A DNA stretch of 64,000 bases from Zasmidium citrigriseum (lineage: Eukaryota > Ascomycota > Dothideomycetes > Mycosphaerellales > Mycosphaerellaceae). Shown in pieces: positions 35,124 to 46,050 of the stretch. Each line of letters begins with the position of its first letter. Position 1 is the stretch's first letter. The notes below the pieces were generated by a model. It did not search any database and was not told the origin of the DNA. It was given only the letters and a program-made list of their open reading frames with translations. The stretch is from positions 1 through 64,000 of the forward strand of contig NHNW01000068.1 of the NCBI GenBank assembly GCA_002786025.1, in the 5' to 3' direction. A program made the position numbers and the translations under genes.

Positions 35124-35906
35124 TCAAGAAGCAAGCGAAACAATCCAATCCGTTGCCGCCTGGGCGTACTTCTCCACAACAGCGTAATGGACGTTCAAAT
35201 CGAGGTCGCTCGAGCAGAATGGGTCGCCCTCATCGCAGTAACTCCTCAGGACGTTCGACCAAGTGTTGAGCGCCGCTCGACTGCTGACTCTTGCGAAGAT
35301 ACCATCTGAGGTTGAGGTGCCGGCGGAGATCGGTTGGCCGGCGTTGAAGCGAGGGTCGCCGAAGACCGCGGCGCCGACGACTGAATTTCATTAGCTGGAA
35401 GATCGCAAGGTGCTATCAAGAGGCTTACTGTTCTGCCTGTACTGCTCTCCGATGGCAGCGGGCTTGCCAGTTCCACCGGCCAGAGTGTCAGTCACTACCT
35501 CGCCTCCCTGAAGACACAATCAATTCAATTCTGTGTCGCAATATTCTGGATCGCGGCATACCTGCGAGTACCCAAGCAGTGCAATACGACTCGAGGATCC
35601 ACAAGCCGCGACGTAAGCTTCAATCTTTGCCTTGCAATCGTTGATACCATCAACAACGGAGGTGAAATAGTTGTCATCCCAGTCGATAATCACAGCCGGA
35701 TAGTCGACTGCCACACTGTACGAGCCGGCGACCTGCGCTTCGATCATATTGGCGACCTCACCCGGCGAGCCCTCGCCAGGATCCTGATTCGACCCTCTCG
35801 CGACAATGATGTACAAGCCGGAGGCGCATGTTATCTGACGTTCGACCAGGGGAGCTGCTGAAGCGAGGGCGGCTAGACCAAGCGAGAGGAATGTTGCGCG
35901 GACCAT
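35124..35906 (-). CDS. Secreted CE5 esterase (acetylxylan esterase/cutinase family)
   Basis: Hydrolyses acetyl groups on xylan or cutin esters outside the cell. Exons 35562-35906, 35429-35507 and 35124-35380 (introns 54 and 48 nt) give 226 residues, the normal length. Signal peptide MVRATFLSLGLAALASA. The catalytic triad is visible: LLGYSQGG (Ser114), CDEGDPFC (Asp194) and LNVHYAV (His206), with Cys pairs around the Asp loop and near the N-terminus (ITCASGLYIIVARGSN). The ARGSN..GEGSP pattern favours acetylxylan esterase over classical cutinase. A TATATAAG element lies about 100 nt upstream. Suggests use of plant cell wall. Confidence 0.92.
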
Positions 35907-36604
35907 GATGACCGACCGTAACGAAGGGTGAGTAGCGAGTGAAGTGGTCCTAATGGAATGGTCAAGCAGTAGGTCGAAGGACGAAGTGAAGTGGCTCAGA
36001 CTTCCTTATATACAAGGAATCACTCGTAATGACCGGCATTACCCCGTCGTACCGCGCGCGAGCACTAAGACAAACCAGCGCATGGACAAGGATCATTCCA
36101 ATGTTACCCGACAGCATCGTGTGTCGACAAGTCGTCTGGGCGACACATCAGAGCACGCATTTTCTCGCAGAAATGGCAGGTCGTCAGAACATGCAACGGA
36201 GAATTGTCTGCATTCCGTGTGGTAGCTTGGAAAAGCTACCCTGGTTATCAATCTCTTGGGGCCTGTCGATTGACCCCAGAAAGCGGCGAATCTTTGCTGG
36301 GCAATCCCCGGAAGATCAAGTTTCCTGATGGCTTGGCGGTTCTTAAATATGCAGGTCCGGGTGCATAGCTTTTTGGGGGTGCTTGGCCGCTTTCTTCATT
36401 ACCTTGATGAAGGTCAGGTGGTTGTTTTCGCTTCGGATGGGCGCTTCGAGGTTCGGTAGTTGAGGATGGGAAGAAGTTGATGTCTCGGAGCGGAGATGGC
36501 AAGAACGCCGGCCGTGAGCCGGATGGGTTTGAGTGCATTGGTGAGTGGGTAGATGAAGACTTCTGCAGAACCAAAGCTCACTGCGAACAGAAGAATGTGA
36601 CACC
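35907..36604. other. Intergenic, promoter of CE5 esterase
   Basis: Contains TATATAAG (minus, near 36005-36012), 99-106 nt from the CE5 ATG. The rest is the 3' flank of the DUF1772 gene. No further gene seen. Confidence 0.5.
36005..36012 (-). promoter_or_regulatory. TATA box of the CE5 esterase gene
   Basis: Minus-strand TATATAAG about 100 nt before the ATG at 35906; good consensus and position. Confidence 0.55.
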
Positions 36605-37314
36605 TCAACTCAAAGCAGTCACAAGTCCCACAATACCACCCAGCCCAAGACCGACCACTCGCCAAATATTCTGCGCAGCAAACTTATCCAACATCTTGCG
36701 AACTTCCTCATCCTCAGCCTGCGTAGACGACTTCTCCGTTTTCGACTGTGGTCCGCTCAAGTCCCGAAACTCGCTGGCTTCGCCTTTGCTCTCGACAGAA
36801 TCTTCTGCCTCACGTTGGCCTGGCTGGTACCCTTGTTTTCGCTTGGCTTCAGCGCTTGCAGTACTGCGAGCACCGCCTTTCTCCTCGTTCTTCTTGATGA
36901 GGGCAAAGTTATTGGGGAGCATGACGAAAACCGTGAATGGGGCCAGGCTGATTGATAGAAGGGCGGCAGCGATGTAGCCATTGACTCGGGCGCCGTTCGT
37001 GGTCTTGAACAGCTGAGCGATGCTCTGGAGATTCTCAGGCAGAGCTGCGTATGCAAGGTACAGGAAGCCAGCGGCGGAGACCATCTGCGCTTCGATTAGC
37101 ATGTGATTGGGAATTGGTGATGAATACTGACGCCGGTCTGTGGGAAGATATGAGAACCACGGCTGAATAGCCATCGGATCATTGGCAGAGCCCTGTCCGC
37201 TGGCTGAGACTTCAATTCTGGGATGTCGAAGAGTGAGAATGTTAGAGTCCCGCCAGCTCCCATCAGAGCTGATGTTATGCTGACGGTCTGGATGGTTTTA
37301 ATGATAGCTGACAT
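36605..37314 (-). CDS. DUF1772 (anthrone-oxygenase-like) membrane protein
   Basis: Exons 37132-37314 and 36605-37084 (47-nt intron with a GTCAGT donor) give 220 residues. Four hydrophobic stretches fit the DUF1772 fold: IQTVSITSALMGAGGTLTFSLF, VSAAGFLYLAYAAL, GYIAAALLSISLAPFTVFVML and VVGLGLGGIVGLVTAL. The family signature TVFVMLPNNFAL(I) with a following NE is present. A charged insertion (about residues 130-185, rich in Glu, Ser, Lys) separates the third and fourth helices, which is longer than in short family members. Some relatives oxidise anthrones in polyketide pathways; no polyketide synthase is near, so its role here is unknown. Confidence 0.82.
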
Positions 37315-38412
37315 CTTGACAGGGTCGATTTTGACGAAGAGGATAGGCTTGATCAGGGCGCGAGGAACTGGAAGACTCTCCCACGTTGGAGCTTTATCTT
37401 TATATCATGGCGATTCTGGATGCGACGCAATCTTCATCGTCCGAGGAGCTCACTCTACCATTGGAGAAGGTATGTTTGGACGGTCTTTCGGTATTTTCCA
37501 AGCCATCGGGTCAAAGCTAGATCGTGACGTCAAGTTGACGAGTTCTCAGTCTTTCCTGAAGACGAAGGACGTCTTCTTTCACGAGTCCTTGATTATGAGC
37601 GCATCGTCTTCGCAGAGATGTATGCTAAGAAGGCTCGGAGTCCGAGATGCAGCTTCGGCTCTGCCCACCAACGCTCAGTCAGCTCGGGAGGCTAGTCTGA
37701 TCTGGCGGGAGACAGCGTCTTGGCTGGACGTCGAGAGGAGTCTTGAACCATTATCGGCAGATCTGCTTCCATCGACATCTGGACGGGTTTCGCGGTTTTG
37801 GCACAGCCGCATGGTCTTGTTTTTGTTGATGTGTTGACCAGAAATTGACAGGTGGCTGACCTTCATATCCACGTGCCATTTAGGCTTCGAGTGGCTTCCA
37901 GAAACGGCAAATGGCCAGACTTCAGGAGACGTCGATGTCAGACTTTATGTTGACAGAACCTTGCTACGACACATTTTCCTCAGAAAGAATGCCGAACAGT
38001 CGATCTCGTTTGCTTAGAACCTCTGACAAAGACACCAGAGAATTAGGAGCCCAGAGGAATTGACGGCTGCAGGATCGAAGCTGTCTTCTGGAAGATGACC
38101 GTTACGCTACAGCCTTCACCGATCGAACGGGGCGCACGTGGAAATAACGAAGAAGCCGCTGTATTCATCGTCAACGCATCCGGCTCGCTATCATCATCGC
38201 CTTCTGCCTTCAAGGCGTCACAAACCCTTGCGTCGTTGCCAGATCGGGAGAATGGCCTTTCCATCGATAAAGTATAGGCATGAGGCTGGCTGTGTAAGCA
38301 GCTCATCGCCCGCAAGGCAGGTGTCTCAATAACAAGCGCGACTCCATCCTTGTCAGACGCGCGCTTGTTGCTAACCACTACTGTCCACATTCTTGTCACT
38401 CGTTAAGCAAGA
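37315..38412. other. Divergent intergenic region
   Basis: About 1.1 kb between the DUF1772 start (minus) and the secreted protein start (plus). Short open frames on both strands lack protein-like pattern. Presumed promoters only. Confidence 0.5.
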
Positions 38413-39430
38413 ATGCGGCTTCAAGTGCCCACGCTCGTTTCTTTGGCAGCTTTTGCTGCAGCCTCTCCCCTAACTCTTCATGAAAGATCTGCTTCGTGCA
38501 AAAGGCTTCTTGCGAAAGCCGGGGAGCTCGATGCTTCGTTCAAGTCACCGGCGTCGTATTGTTCGTCGCTCCTTCGGATACCTGCAGTCACCTCAACTAC
38601 TACTACGACGAAGACAACGTGAGGCCGGTGCACGAACTTGTTATAGCAAATACTGATCAAATCGCAGCATTGTCAAATCAACACCGATAGTGTGTCCAAC
38701 AACTTCCTCCTTCACCCACGACATCTTCGCCGCCTCTTCAGAGATCGCCTTAACAGCCACCGGCGTTCCCGTCAACGAGAAATGCAAAGAACATCACCCA
38801 GACCAAGCCATCCTCGAACGAACCGCCGCACCAACGACCATGACGGTCCATATGCTACAAGTTCGCAACGCACCAGAGCCTGTCACCACCGAAACGATCG
38901 TTCCCCTACCAATGCCAACGGGACTGGCCTCAAGCGCTTGTAGCTGCTTACACCTCGCAACTCCAACGGTCGTCTCGACGAAAACGATCGTCAAAACGAT
39001 CACGAGAACACTACCGACGGCCACCGGCGTACCATATCCAAAGGGCTGCAAAGTCATTAATGTCAACGGATTCGTCTATAACAACTACTTCAGCGGCTGT
39101 GGTAGAACCGAGAACTATAATAATCCTGGCAATACTGGTCCTTCTCGTTATGCCGCTTTTACGAATACATTCGACGGAGGCATGAGCGAATGTGATGCTG
39201 TCCAGGCATGCGCCAAGGCTGCGTATTCTCAAATGTAAGTCCAACACATTGACTAGACATCGGCATTGCTGATTAGATACAGATTTGTCCACTACTCTTT
39301 CGACCTTCACTATCGACGATCGACCGGCCGGTGGGAGTGTGTTCAATACTTCGATTCGAATCATGATCACAAGCAATTCCATATTGAGGATTCTGATGTC
39401 GGAGCGGCTTTTGGGTATAGTATCCATTGA
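38413..39430 (+). CDS. Secreted Cys-containing protein, unknown function
   Basis: Exons 38413-38618, 38668-39234 and 39277-39430 give 308 residues; introns are 49 and 42 nt, the second very short. Signal peptide MRLQVPTLVSLAAFAAASP. A Thr-rich stretch (TSTTTTTKTT) and several TVxxTKTI-like segments suggest O-glycosylated spacers. The C-terminal third is a compact domain with GCKVINVNGFVYNNYFSGCG, DGGMSECDAVQACAKAA, YRFVHYSFDLHYRRSTGRWECVQYFD and a final FGYSIH. I have the impression that this domain recurs in secreted ascomycete proteins, but no function is known to me. The splice choice is supported because only these junctions keep the C-terminal domain in frame. Possible cell wall protein or effector. 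Confidence 0.72.
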
Positions 39431-41053
39431 TGCGCAGGGTGTGTAGGGAGGAAATTTGCATGAATGATGACCGTATAAGTTATAAGAAGACATGTGGATG
39501 CCGTTGCCATGTAAATATGCAAGCTCGTCTTGGGCATGGGTGTTTGGTAGAGACCTGGCGGTATAACTGTACCGTACCCAAGTGTACTTTGTGTTGCTTT
39601 GCTCTCCCTCTTCTGGCGTGCATCCAAGGCTTATGCAGTCTTTAGTCTTCCTCACTTGCCATCCAAGCTCTTTCATCCTTGGTCGAGAACTCAAATGTGT
39701 TGACCTGAATTACAGGGGATAGCCGACTATGTACAGAAGGGCTCCATGCTTGTGTCGACGAAGCTGCTGAGTCTCATTTCGGTGACTTCACCAGTACTGT
39801 ATCCATTTGTCCCTCGAATGCCTGGTACAGAAGACGGCAGGGACGTTCAGGGAGAAAGAGGTGAGATGAGCCCGTGATGACTGACTTTAGGAACGGGCAT
39901 TCCATGAAAGGGGTCGGTCATTTTGTTACCATGCTGTCGACAAGTGACGTCGACAGTATCTTACCGTTGCTGTCCGGAAATAAGGCCAGCTCGTTGGATT
40001 TCCAACTTTATTCCCGCGACCATCCCCTCAAAAGCTATCTATCGTTGCAGCTCACAATGATAGTTTTTCCACGAGTGAAAGGCCAAGAGTACATGATTCT
40101 AATGCCTGAGGACCAAGCCATGGCCAGCACAGCCTATGGACATTGCCATCCTTGCCCAGGCCATAAATCTCGGTCACATCCAGATCACAAAAGACCTTCT
40201 AGGTAGCTCCTGTCATACTCTGGGACTGACTGACCTGGCGAGACCCTTTATAGTTCTGAGGGTCCTGGCAAGGTGTCGCATAGCGCGTGAACTCTTGATT
40301 AAGTACTGCAGTAGCTCGTTGCGGTCGCACACGTAGATGGCCAAAGTTCGAGAAGCGAATTTCAATCGTGTCGAGTTCTGGCCCTGGAATCCAGGCCTCA
40401 GTTACGGCCGAGTCGAAAGATGAATGTCAGTCATCAAGATGGCACTCATGAGATGTCGTCGGAAAGTCTTGGCAGATGAAGTGAAGGATGCCAGCCTCTC
40501 CGCAAAATTCTCACCCCGCAAACCTGGAGCATCCCGGTTCACCCATCCTTCCACCTCGTCGTCGTCGCGTTCTTGGAAGTACGTTCTCGTGTCAAAAGTG
40601 TTCGGACCGCGTCTTTTCTACACCCACAACGTGACATGCAACGCCGCGCCGGAAAAGCAACGAAACCCATCACGCGGCGCGCTAACACACTGGTAATGGG
40701 AAGTTCATGATTGGACGTGTGGTAGGATTGCTCCACCAACGCCTTCCCGGAATGGCGTTAAGGTTGTCGGGAAGACACGCCACAGGGCCTGCTCTCCGCT
40801 CTGCGGGGAAAGGGTGGTCGATCGCTGGCGGGCCTGGCTGGGGCTGGACGTGAGGTCGCCGTCTGACTTCTGGGCGGCAGCGCGGTGGAGGTGGCCAGCA
40901 GAAGAGTCGCAAAATCTCTGCTGCGTCTGCTCGTCGACGGTAAATGCGGCTTTCACGCCCTGTCCATCGTCCTGAGCGTTCATCATTCCCGCCAAGCCCC
41001 AGCACTAGACGCGCAGAGAGCCAGCAGGACGGGTCAGCAAAAGCAAGACAGGC
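39431..41053. other. Long intergenic region, no gene seen
   Basis: About 1.6 kb between the secreted protein and the transcription factor. Short frames only, no repeats detected by eye. It presumably contains the transcription factor promoter and leader. Confidence 0.5.
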
Positions 41054-43508
41054 ATGCATCACGCCGAAGAGGCCGTCGTCCTGAGTCCTGGCGGTGCGCC
41101 GCCTGCTGCTGCTCGCGGTAAACTGAAGCAGCGGCGCTCGAGGAAGGCCTGCCAGCATTGCCATACGCGCAAGATCCGCTGCAACGTGCTCGAGAGCGGC
41201 ACGCCATGCTCCAATTGTGTCGATGCCGGCACGACGTGCATCATACGCCGCCGCAAGAATCAGAGGTGAGGCTGCTCCTTTGCTATTATCAATGACAAGA
41301 CCCGGCTGACATGGCATTTACTCAAAGACGAGAGTCTACGCCGCCGAATGACGGTCACCATGCCGTACTGGATCAGTCGCATAGCTGGAGGGTAGATAAC
41401 CCGCCTCCAACGTGGACCAACAGCAATACTGTCCAGCGGCCACCAGGACCGCAACGAATTCCGACAGATCATGGCAATGGCCAATTTGTGGAGAATCAGT
41501 CGCAGTCTCAGAGCTCAACCTCACCTGCGTCTGGTGATGGCCGAGTTGCCGGTTGGCCGGATCTGAATCAAACGTTGTCCTGGGATCAGAACGCTCTGGT
41601 GGACGCTTCCTCCGCGAGCTGCGACTTTAGCCATTTGACCGATCTGGATGATATTTTCACCTTTACTGGGAATTCGTTCCTGCCTCCAACATTGCCAGAA
41701 GTGCAGGCCGCAAATGGATATGGGTGGCAACAGCCGCAGCAATTCCAGCCAAATCTTAGTCCGGCGCCTATTCTACCTGGTCCCGGATCTGTGATGAATG
41801 GAGTCAACAGTGTCTCGCCTCGAAGGCCGTCTGTGATGCATACTTCTGTGCATATTCCTGGATTGAATCCACGAGATCATGAATACCTACGAGGAGAGGG
41901 ATGCTTCGATTTGCCACCAGCGCATGTCTTACGAGATATGATGAGGATGTACTTCAAGATGAACCATCCAAACCTACCAATCGTGGATGAAAATCACTTT
42001 TGGTCGCTGTGGAATGGAGACGAGTATCGAGTTGGGGAGTATTCCTACTTGCTACTGCGGTCAATGATGTTCGCTGCTACGAGTGTAAGTCCAGTCGGTC
42101 AAGTTGTGAGACGTAGCTGACAAGCACAAAGTATACCGAGTTGGACACATTGTCCCAGATTGGTTTTGTGAGCAAGCGAGAGGCGAGGAACACTCACTAT
42201 CGACAAGCTAAGGTTGGTTTACCACCCTATCCTCTCGGTCAAGCTAACATCATTCAGCTACTATTTGACTTTGGCATTGAACGAGATCCGGTTGCGAACG
42301 CTCAAGCCTGCTTGCTTTTGTCATACAACGCACCCAACTACAACATCATGCGATTGAACACCTATTGGGTGACGTGTGCCATGCGCTTCGCCACTATTGC
42401 TCGGGCGGACTCCTACTATCGGATTCGGGATCCGACCAGATCGCGACTTCTCAAACGGCTTTGGTGGGGCGTGATCTTCCGAGATCGTATACTATCCCTA
42501 GGATTGAGACGAAAGCTTCAGGTTCCACTAGATCCAGATTGGGCCAACACGGACAAGCATATACTTGTAGCTGAAGACTTTCAGAACGAGCTCGGGCAAT
42601 CCCCTGTGCACGACACCGAGACTCAGCTCCGGATTGTTGAGGTTTTGGGATCAACTTGTCGTCTGATACAATGTCTATCGCAAGCATGCGAGATTCTCTA
42701 CCGCTACGAACACCTGGACGATCGGCTGGAATCGATCTCGAAGTCAGTACCGGCTGCTATCTCGGGGATCCAGCGCTGCTTGGAATCTCTTCGACAGTGG
42801 CATGACAACGCCATACGAGTCTTTCCCTTCCCTGTCAGCCTGGACGATGCGCATGAGACGATCTGCGTGTACGCCAATATGATGTTCTCATATCACGCAG
42901 CAGCAGTCTTCGGGCTCAATACCTATCTCATCTTGATACGGGAGATGCTACCGGCCTCAAAAGGTCTGTTTTCACTGGAAGAAGCGCATGAGGCACTCCA
43001 GATTGCCAATAACGATGTTGCCCGCCGAACACAAGAGCTGGTCCAAGTTCGCCTCGTCCAATTCCTCCCCATTAGCGCCTCTGCTATCCTCGCTCTACCT
43101 CTGATCCTCCAAGCTATCAACGTCTCCGCCGCCCGCGGCTCGAACATGGAAGCCGGCGAAATACGGCGTCTGGACGTCTTCACTCGCACCCTACGCAGCC
43201 AACAACAATCCTTCGACGGTTCCGACTTCTGCGCCGATGTTCTAACAAACGTCGTCGCCTACGCTCAAGACGACTCCAAATTCGTCAGCTCTATGTCCAA
43301 CTGGCGAGAGAACGGCAAGGATACGAATGGGTCTGCGGGAGCTGCGAATGGGGCTGGTAATAAGATCAAGTTGGATTGGGGTAACTTGATCTATAAGAGG
43401 CCGAGGTTGTTTTTGAGGTTGGTGTTGTATTTGGATCATGCGTTTAGTACGGGTGGGCCGCCGCAGGATGATGACTTCCCGGCGGAGTTGCAGAGGGGGG
43501 CTGCTTGA
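41054..43508 (+). CDS. Zn2Cys6 transcription factor
   Basis: Exons 41054-41265, 41328-42084, 42132-42212 and 42258-43508 (introns 62, 47 and 45 nt; the last is in frame) give 766 residues. The binuclear zinc cluster has Cys33, 36, 43, 52, 55 and 62 (C-X2-C-X6-C-X8-C-X2-C-X6-C), preceded by the basic KLKQRRSRK. A Gln/Pro/Ser-rich linker follows. Then comes the fungal-specific transcription factor domain: RMYFKMNHPNLPIVDENHFWSL, SYLLLRSMMFAA, LLLSYNAPNYNIMRLNTYWV, and LWWGVIFRDRILSLGLRRK. These are typical of regulators of alkane, cutinase or secondary metabolism genes, but the target is not predictable. Acts in the nucleus. Confidence 0.9.
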
Positions 43509-44130
43509 GCAGCAGGCAGTCGATACGGGTCTATGAATGGTACGTTGTGCGAGAAGACTTTGCTAATGCTCGTTGATAGCTCAGACGCATCACATCAAAA
43601 GTTTCTTGAAGCCCAGAGGTCCTTTCGCTACACCTCAACAATTCTATTTTCGTAATCACCTCCTCGAATCCACAGCTTCAGCTGGTCAAGAGCTGGCCGA
43701 CCTCTTCATTCGTCGTGCAACGAGCTGGACATGGGCTGCTTTGGAATAGCGGCTTGGGGCGATTAAGATGAGAAGAAGCTCTGAACTTTGAAACACATTT
43801 ATTCACCATGTAGCGCTTCATCGCCTCCAAACCATGACAAGAGTGACGATGGTCTTCCAAAGGCCTCGCGCCATGCAGTCCGTTCTAACCAAACAAAGTA
43901 ACGCCTTCCAGTGCATGCAATGATCAATCTCCAGCAAACAATTCCGCCTTCATGCCATCAATAGCAGCGCCAATAGCATAGACGCAGCTGCTTGCGACGA
44001 GATCGAGCGGCAAACAAAAGGAAACCTGACGAGTGGGGTCAACTGCTTTACCACTCCTTCACGCCCTCGTGTTCCAGGAAACTTTCAATCTCCTGAGCGG
44101 CAAGTGTGGCAGCGTTCGCGCGGATCCAAT
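43509..44130. other. 3' flank with duplicated segment, copy 1
   Basis: Follows the transcription factor. From about 43780 to 44025 it resembles 45765-46010: both contain ACAAGAGTGA, ACGCCTTCCAGTG, CCAGCAAACAAT, GCCATCA and GAGATCGAGC in the same order. On the minus strand the stretch at 44048-44160 ends as FRAYDWIRANAATLAAQEIESF and then a stop, which looks like the C-terminus of a truncated gene. Confidence 0.5.
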
Positions 44131-44139
44131 CGTATGCTC

Positions 44140-45660
44140 GGAACCTTAGTGAACATTCACTCGCAAACGCACGCGGCCGCTCTGATTGGCCAACTGTGAT
44201 TAAAGTTTCAGTCCGTGCGCCCGCGCCTGCCGTCTTGCGACATTCTAAACTTCGAATGCTTGCTGCTCGTCTTCTCCATCCGCAAACACCTTCGTCTGAA
44301 TGACTTTTCCGAAAACACCAAAGCTGCGACGTACCCATCGAGCTCGCCTTGAAGATAGACTGACTGTCCAACAGCAGTCTGCGGCCGCTCGATAGAACGC
44401 ACAGCTGAAGCACCTCGAAGCGCACTCCAGATCCGTGGCTCTTTGAGTCCGAGTGTCGGGTATTCTTGTAATACTGTCGCGCGCTCTTTGGAACGCTTCC
44501 TGGACAGTGCCACATCAGTGCACCCGGCGTATGTCCAACGACGGGAGTGTCTCAAGGCTGGTCGCTCTTTGGTTTCGGCCAGATTGAGCGTGGCCAACAT
44601 CAGCCTCTCTGTCAATATGCTGGCCGCTCTTGTCGCCGCTTCAACACTCGCGCACCCAGATTCGAGCGTCAAGGTTGTTTCGCTGTTCTTCACGACTAGC
44701 AACTTCAGTGCTGTCTCTCTGGACGCACTGTTGGGTGTCACCTATCTCTGGCCCCGGGCACCTCGACATCACCGCCGCCGCCGCTCCGGCTACATGCGAC
44801 TTGATTTCGTCAAGCCATGTGCGCTCGAATTCGACGCCTCAACATCAACCATCAACCTTCGCCACCACCGACAAAAGCAACATGATACGTCACCGAACAC
44901 CCATCGAGACCGCCTGAACCATCCGAAACACCACCACACGATCTCCGACACTGCTCTCCATCACACCACGACTGGTCGCCTTCGCAGCAGGCAGTTGCCA
45001 CGCACCTATCGAGCACCTGCACAGAAGCAAGGCCGTTTCGACAGCCTGCAAACGCTCTTCAGACGTGTCACTGTAGCATCGCTTGATGACATCTAGAGAC
45101 TTCGACTTTCGAGTCACACTCTCTATGGTCCCTCATCTCAAAGCACGACATTAGTGCCCTCAGGTCACCATTCGCAGTCTCCCGGGGCCTATGGTGCCGG
45201 TGAGCGTGGCTTATGGATGAGTATCCCCTGAACGCTTTTGTCGCCGCGTCAAAGGTGTACGCACTCGGGAGACATCGCGATCGTTCAACACAGTTCTTCG
45301 CTGCTTGCGATCAATGACTGTCTCCCGGAACGTAGCTTTGGCTGGTTCATCTGCACGGCTTCAAGGTATCACCAAGGGCTCGAATTCAATACTCACGACT
45401 ATTTGGACACCTCATTCACAACTATCGGCCTGACGACGCTGTACGGTACATGTAAATGAGGTAGTATGCAAGATAACCGTAGATGTGTGTGGGCATTCGG
45501 CCCATCCGATGCTAACAATTTGTAGGCCATCAGTATCTGGCGCCATTCAGTCGCTGGGTCCTGGAGGCTTCTGCGACATTCAAGACTCTCGACCGAGCTG
45601 AGCTTGCTGCTTTGCATGGCCGCAAGTTCCCATTCTAATAGTGTTTCCGGCTAGCTGCAT
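44140..45660 (+). repeat. Gene-like repeat family, locus 1 (two units)
   Basis: Two diverged units (about 44140-44760 and 45180-45650). Unit 1 begins with a promoter-like stretch containing GATTGG (inverse CCAAT) near 44187, then CGTACCCA...GAAGATAG, CATCAGTGCAC (44511-44525 area), CCGCTCTTGTCGCCG (about 44623) and a GTTGTT..TTCTTCAC block. Unit 2 repeats the CTTTTGTCGCCGCGTC block at about 45235 and ends with the intron-like hairpin and the HQYLA exon. Reading frames are partly open (217 codons at 44443-45096) but disrupted relative to other copies. The product is unknown. Confidence 0.65.
45464..45525 (+). other. Intron-like conserved hairpin block, copy 1
   Basis: Begins GTATGC and ends gctaac...TGTAG, as a 62-nt spliceosomal intron would. 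Its core is an almost invariant 29-nt stretch, also found at 49187-49252 and 56421-56487, containing TGGGC-ATTCG-GCCCA, a 5-bp stem (plus a G-T pair) with a 5-nt loop. The following exon reads HQYLA then WVLEAS. Confidence 0.6.
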
Positions 45661-45764
45661 AACAGTCGTCACCAGTGTGCTGCACGGCAACCTGTTCTAC
45701 AGCACGCCGTCGTCAATCACAGATTTTGAAGCACGCGGACATGAACCAGAACTCGAGATTTCAA

Positions 45765-46010
45765 AGACATGCATTTTGAAGCAGCACTCTATCCTTTTGA
45801 GACCCTAACAAGAGTGATCGTCGTCTGCGTCGTCTGCATGAGGCTGCTCACCATGTAACCCGTTCCAATCATCCAATGAAACAAATGAAAAACGCCTTCC
45901 AGTGTGTGGGATCCCCAGCAAACAATGCTGCCTTCAAGCCATCAGTAACGGACCTGATAGCATGGCTGCTGCTGTCCATCGTGAGATCGAGCCGTTCAGA
46001 TAAAGTAAAC
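45765..46010. repeat. Duplicated segment, copy 2
   Basis: Imperfect direct copy of about 43780-44025, lying in the 3' flank of the coiled-coil gene. Shared words occur in the same order and spacing (ACAAGAGTGA, ACGCCTTCCAGTG, CCAGCAAACAAT, GAGATCGAGC). Confidence 0.55.
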
Positions 46011-46050
46011 GTGTCGAAGTGTAGCAAGGTCCGTGCCAGCGCTGCACGCT

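Noticed and set aside
37223..37837. 204-codon plus-strand frame over the DUF1772 first exon
   Set aside because: Antisense to a real exon and promoter region; no domain.
38692..38943. Alternative frame MSNNFLLHPRHLRRLF.. in the secreted protein gene
   Set aside because: Arises from a wrong acceptor; using the acceptor at 38667 keeps the Cys-containing domain in frame.
44443..45096. 217-codon open frame as a gene
   Set aside because: Lies in repeat locus 1; other copies break the same frame and the second half is His/Arg-rich without pattern.
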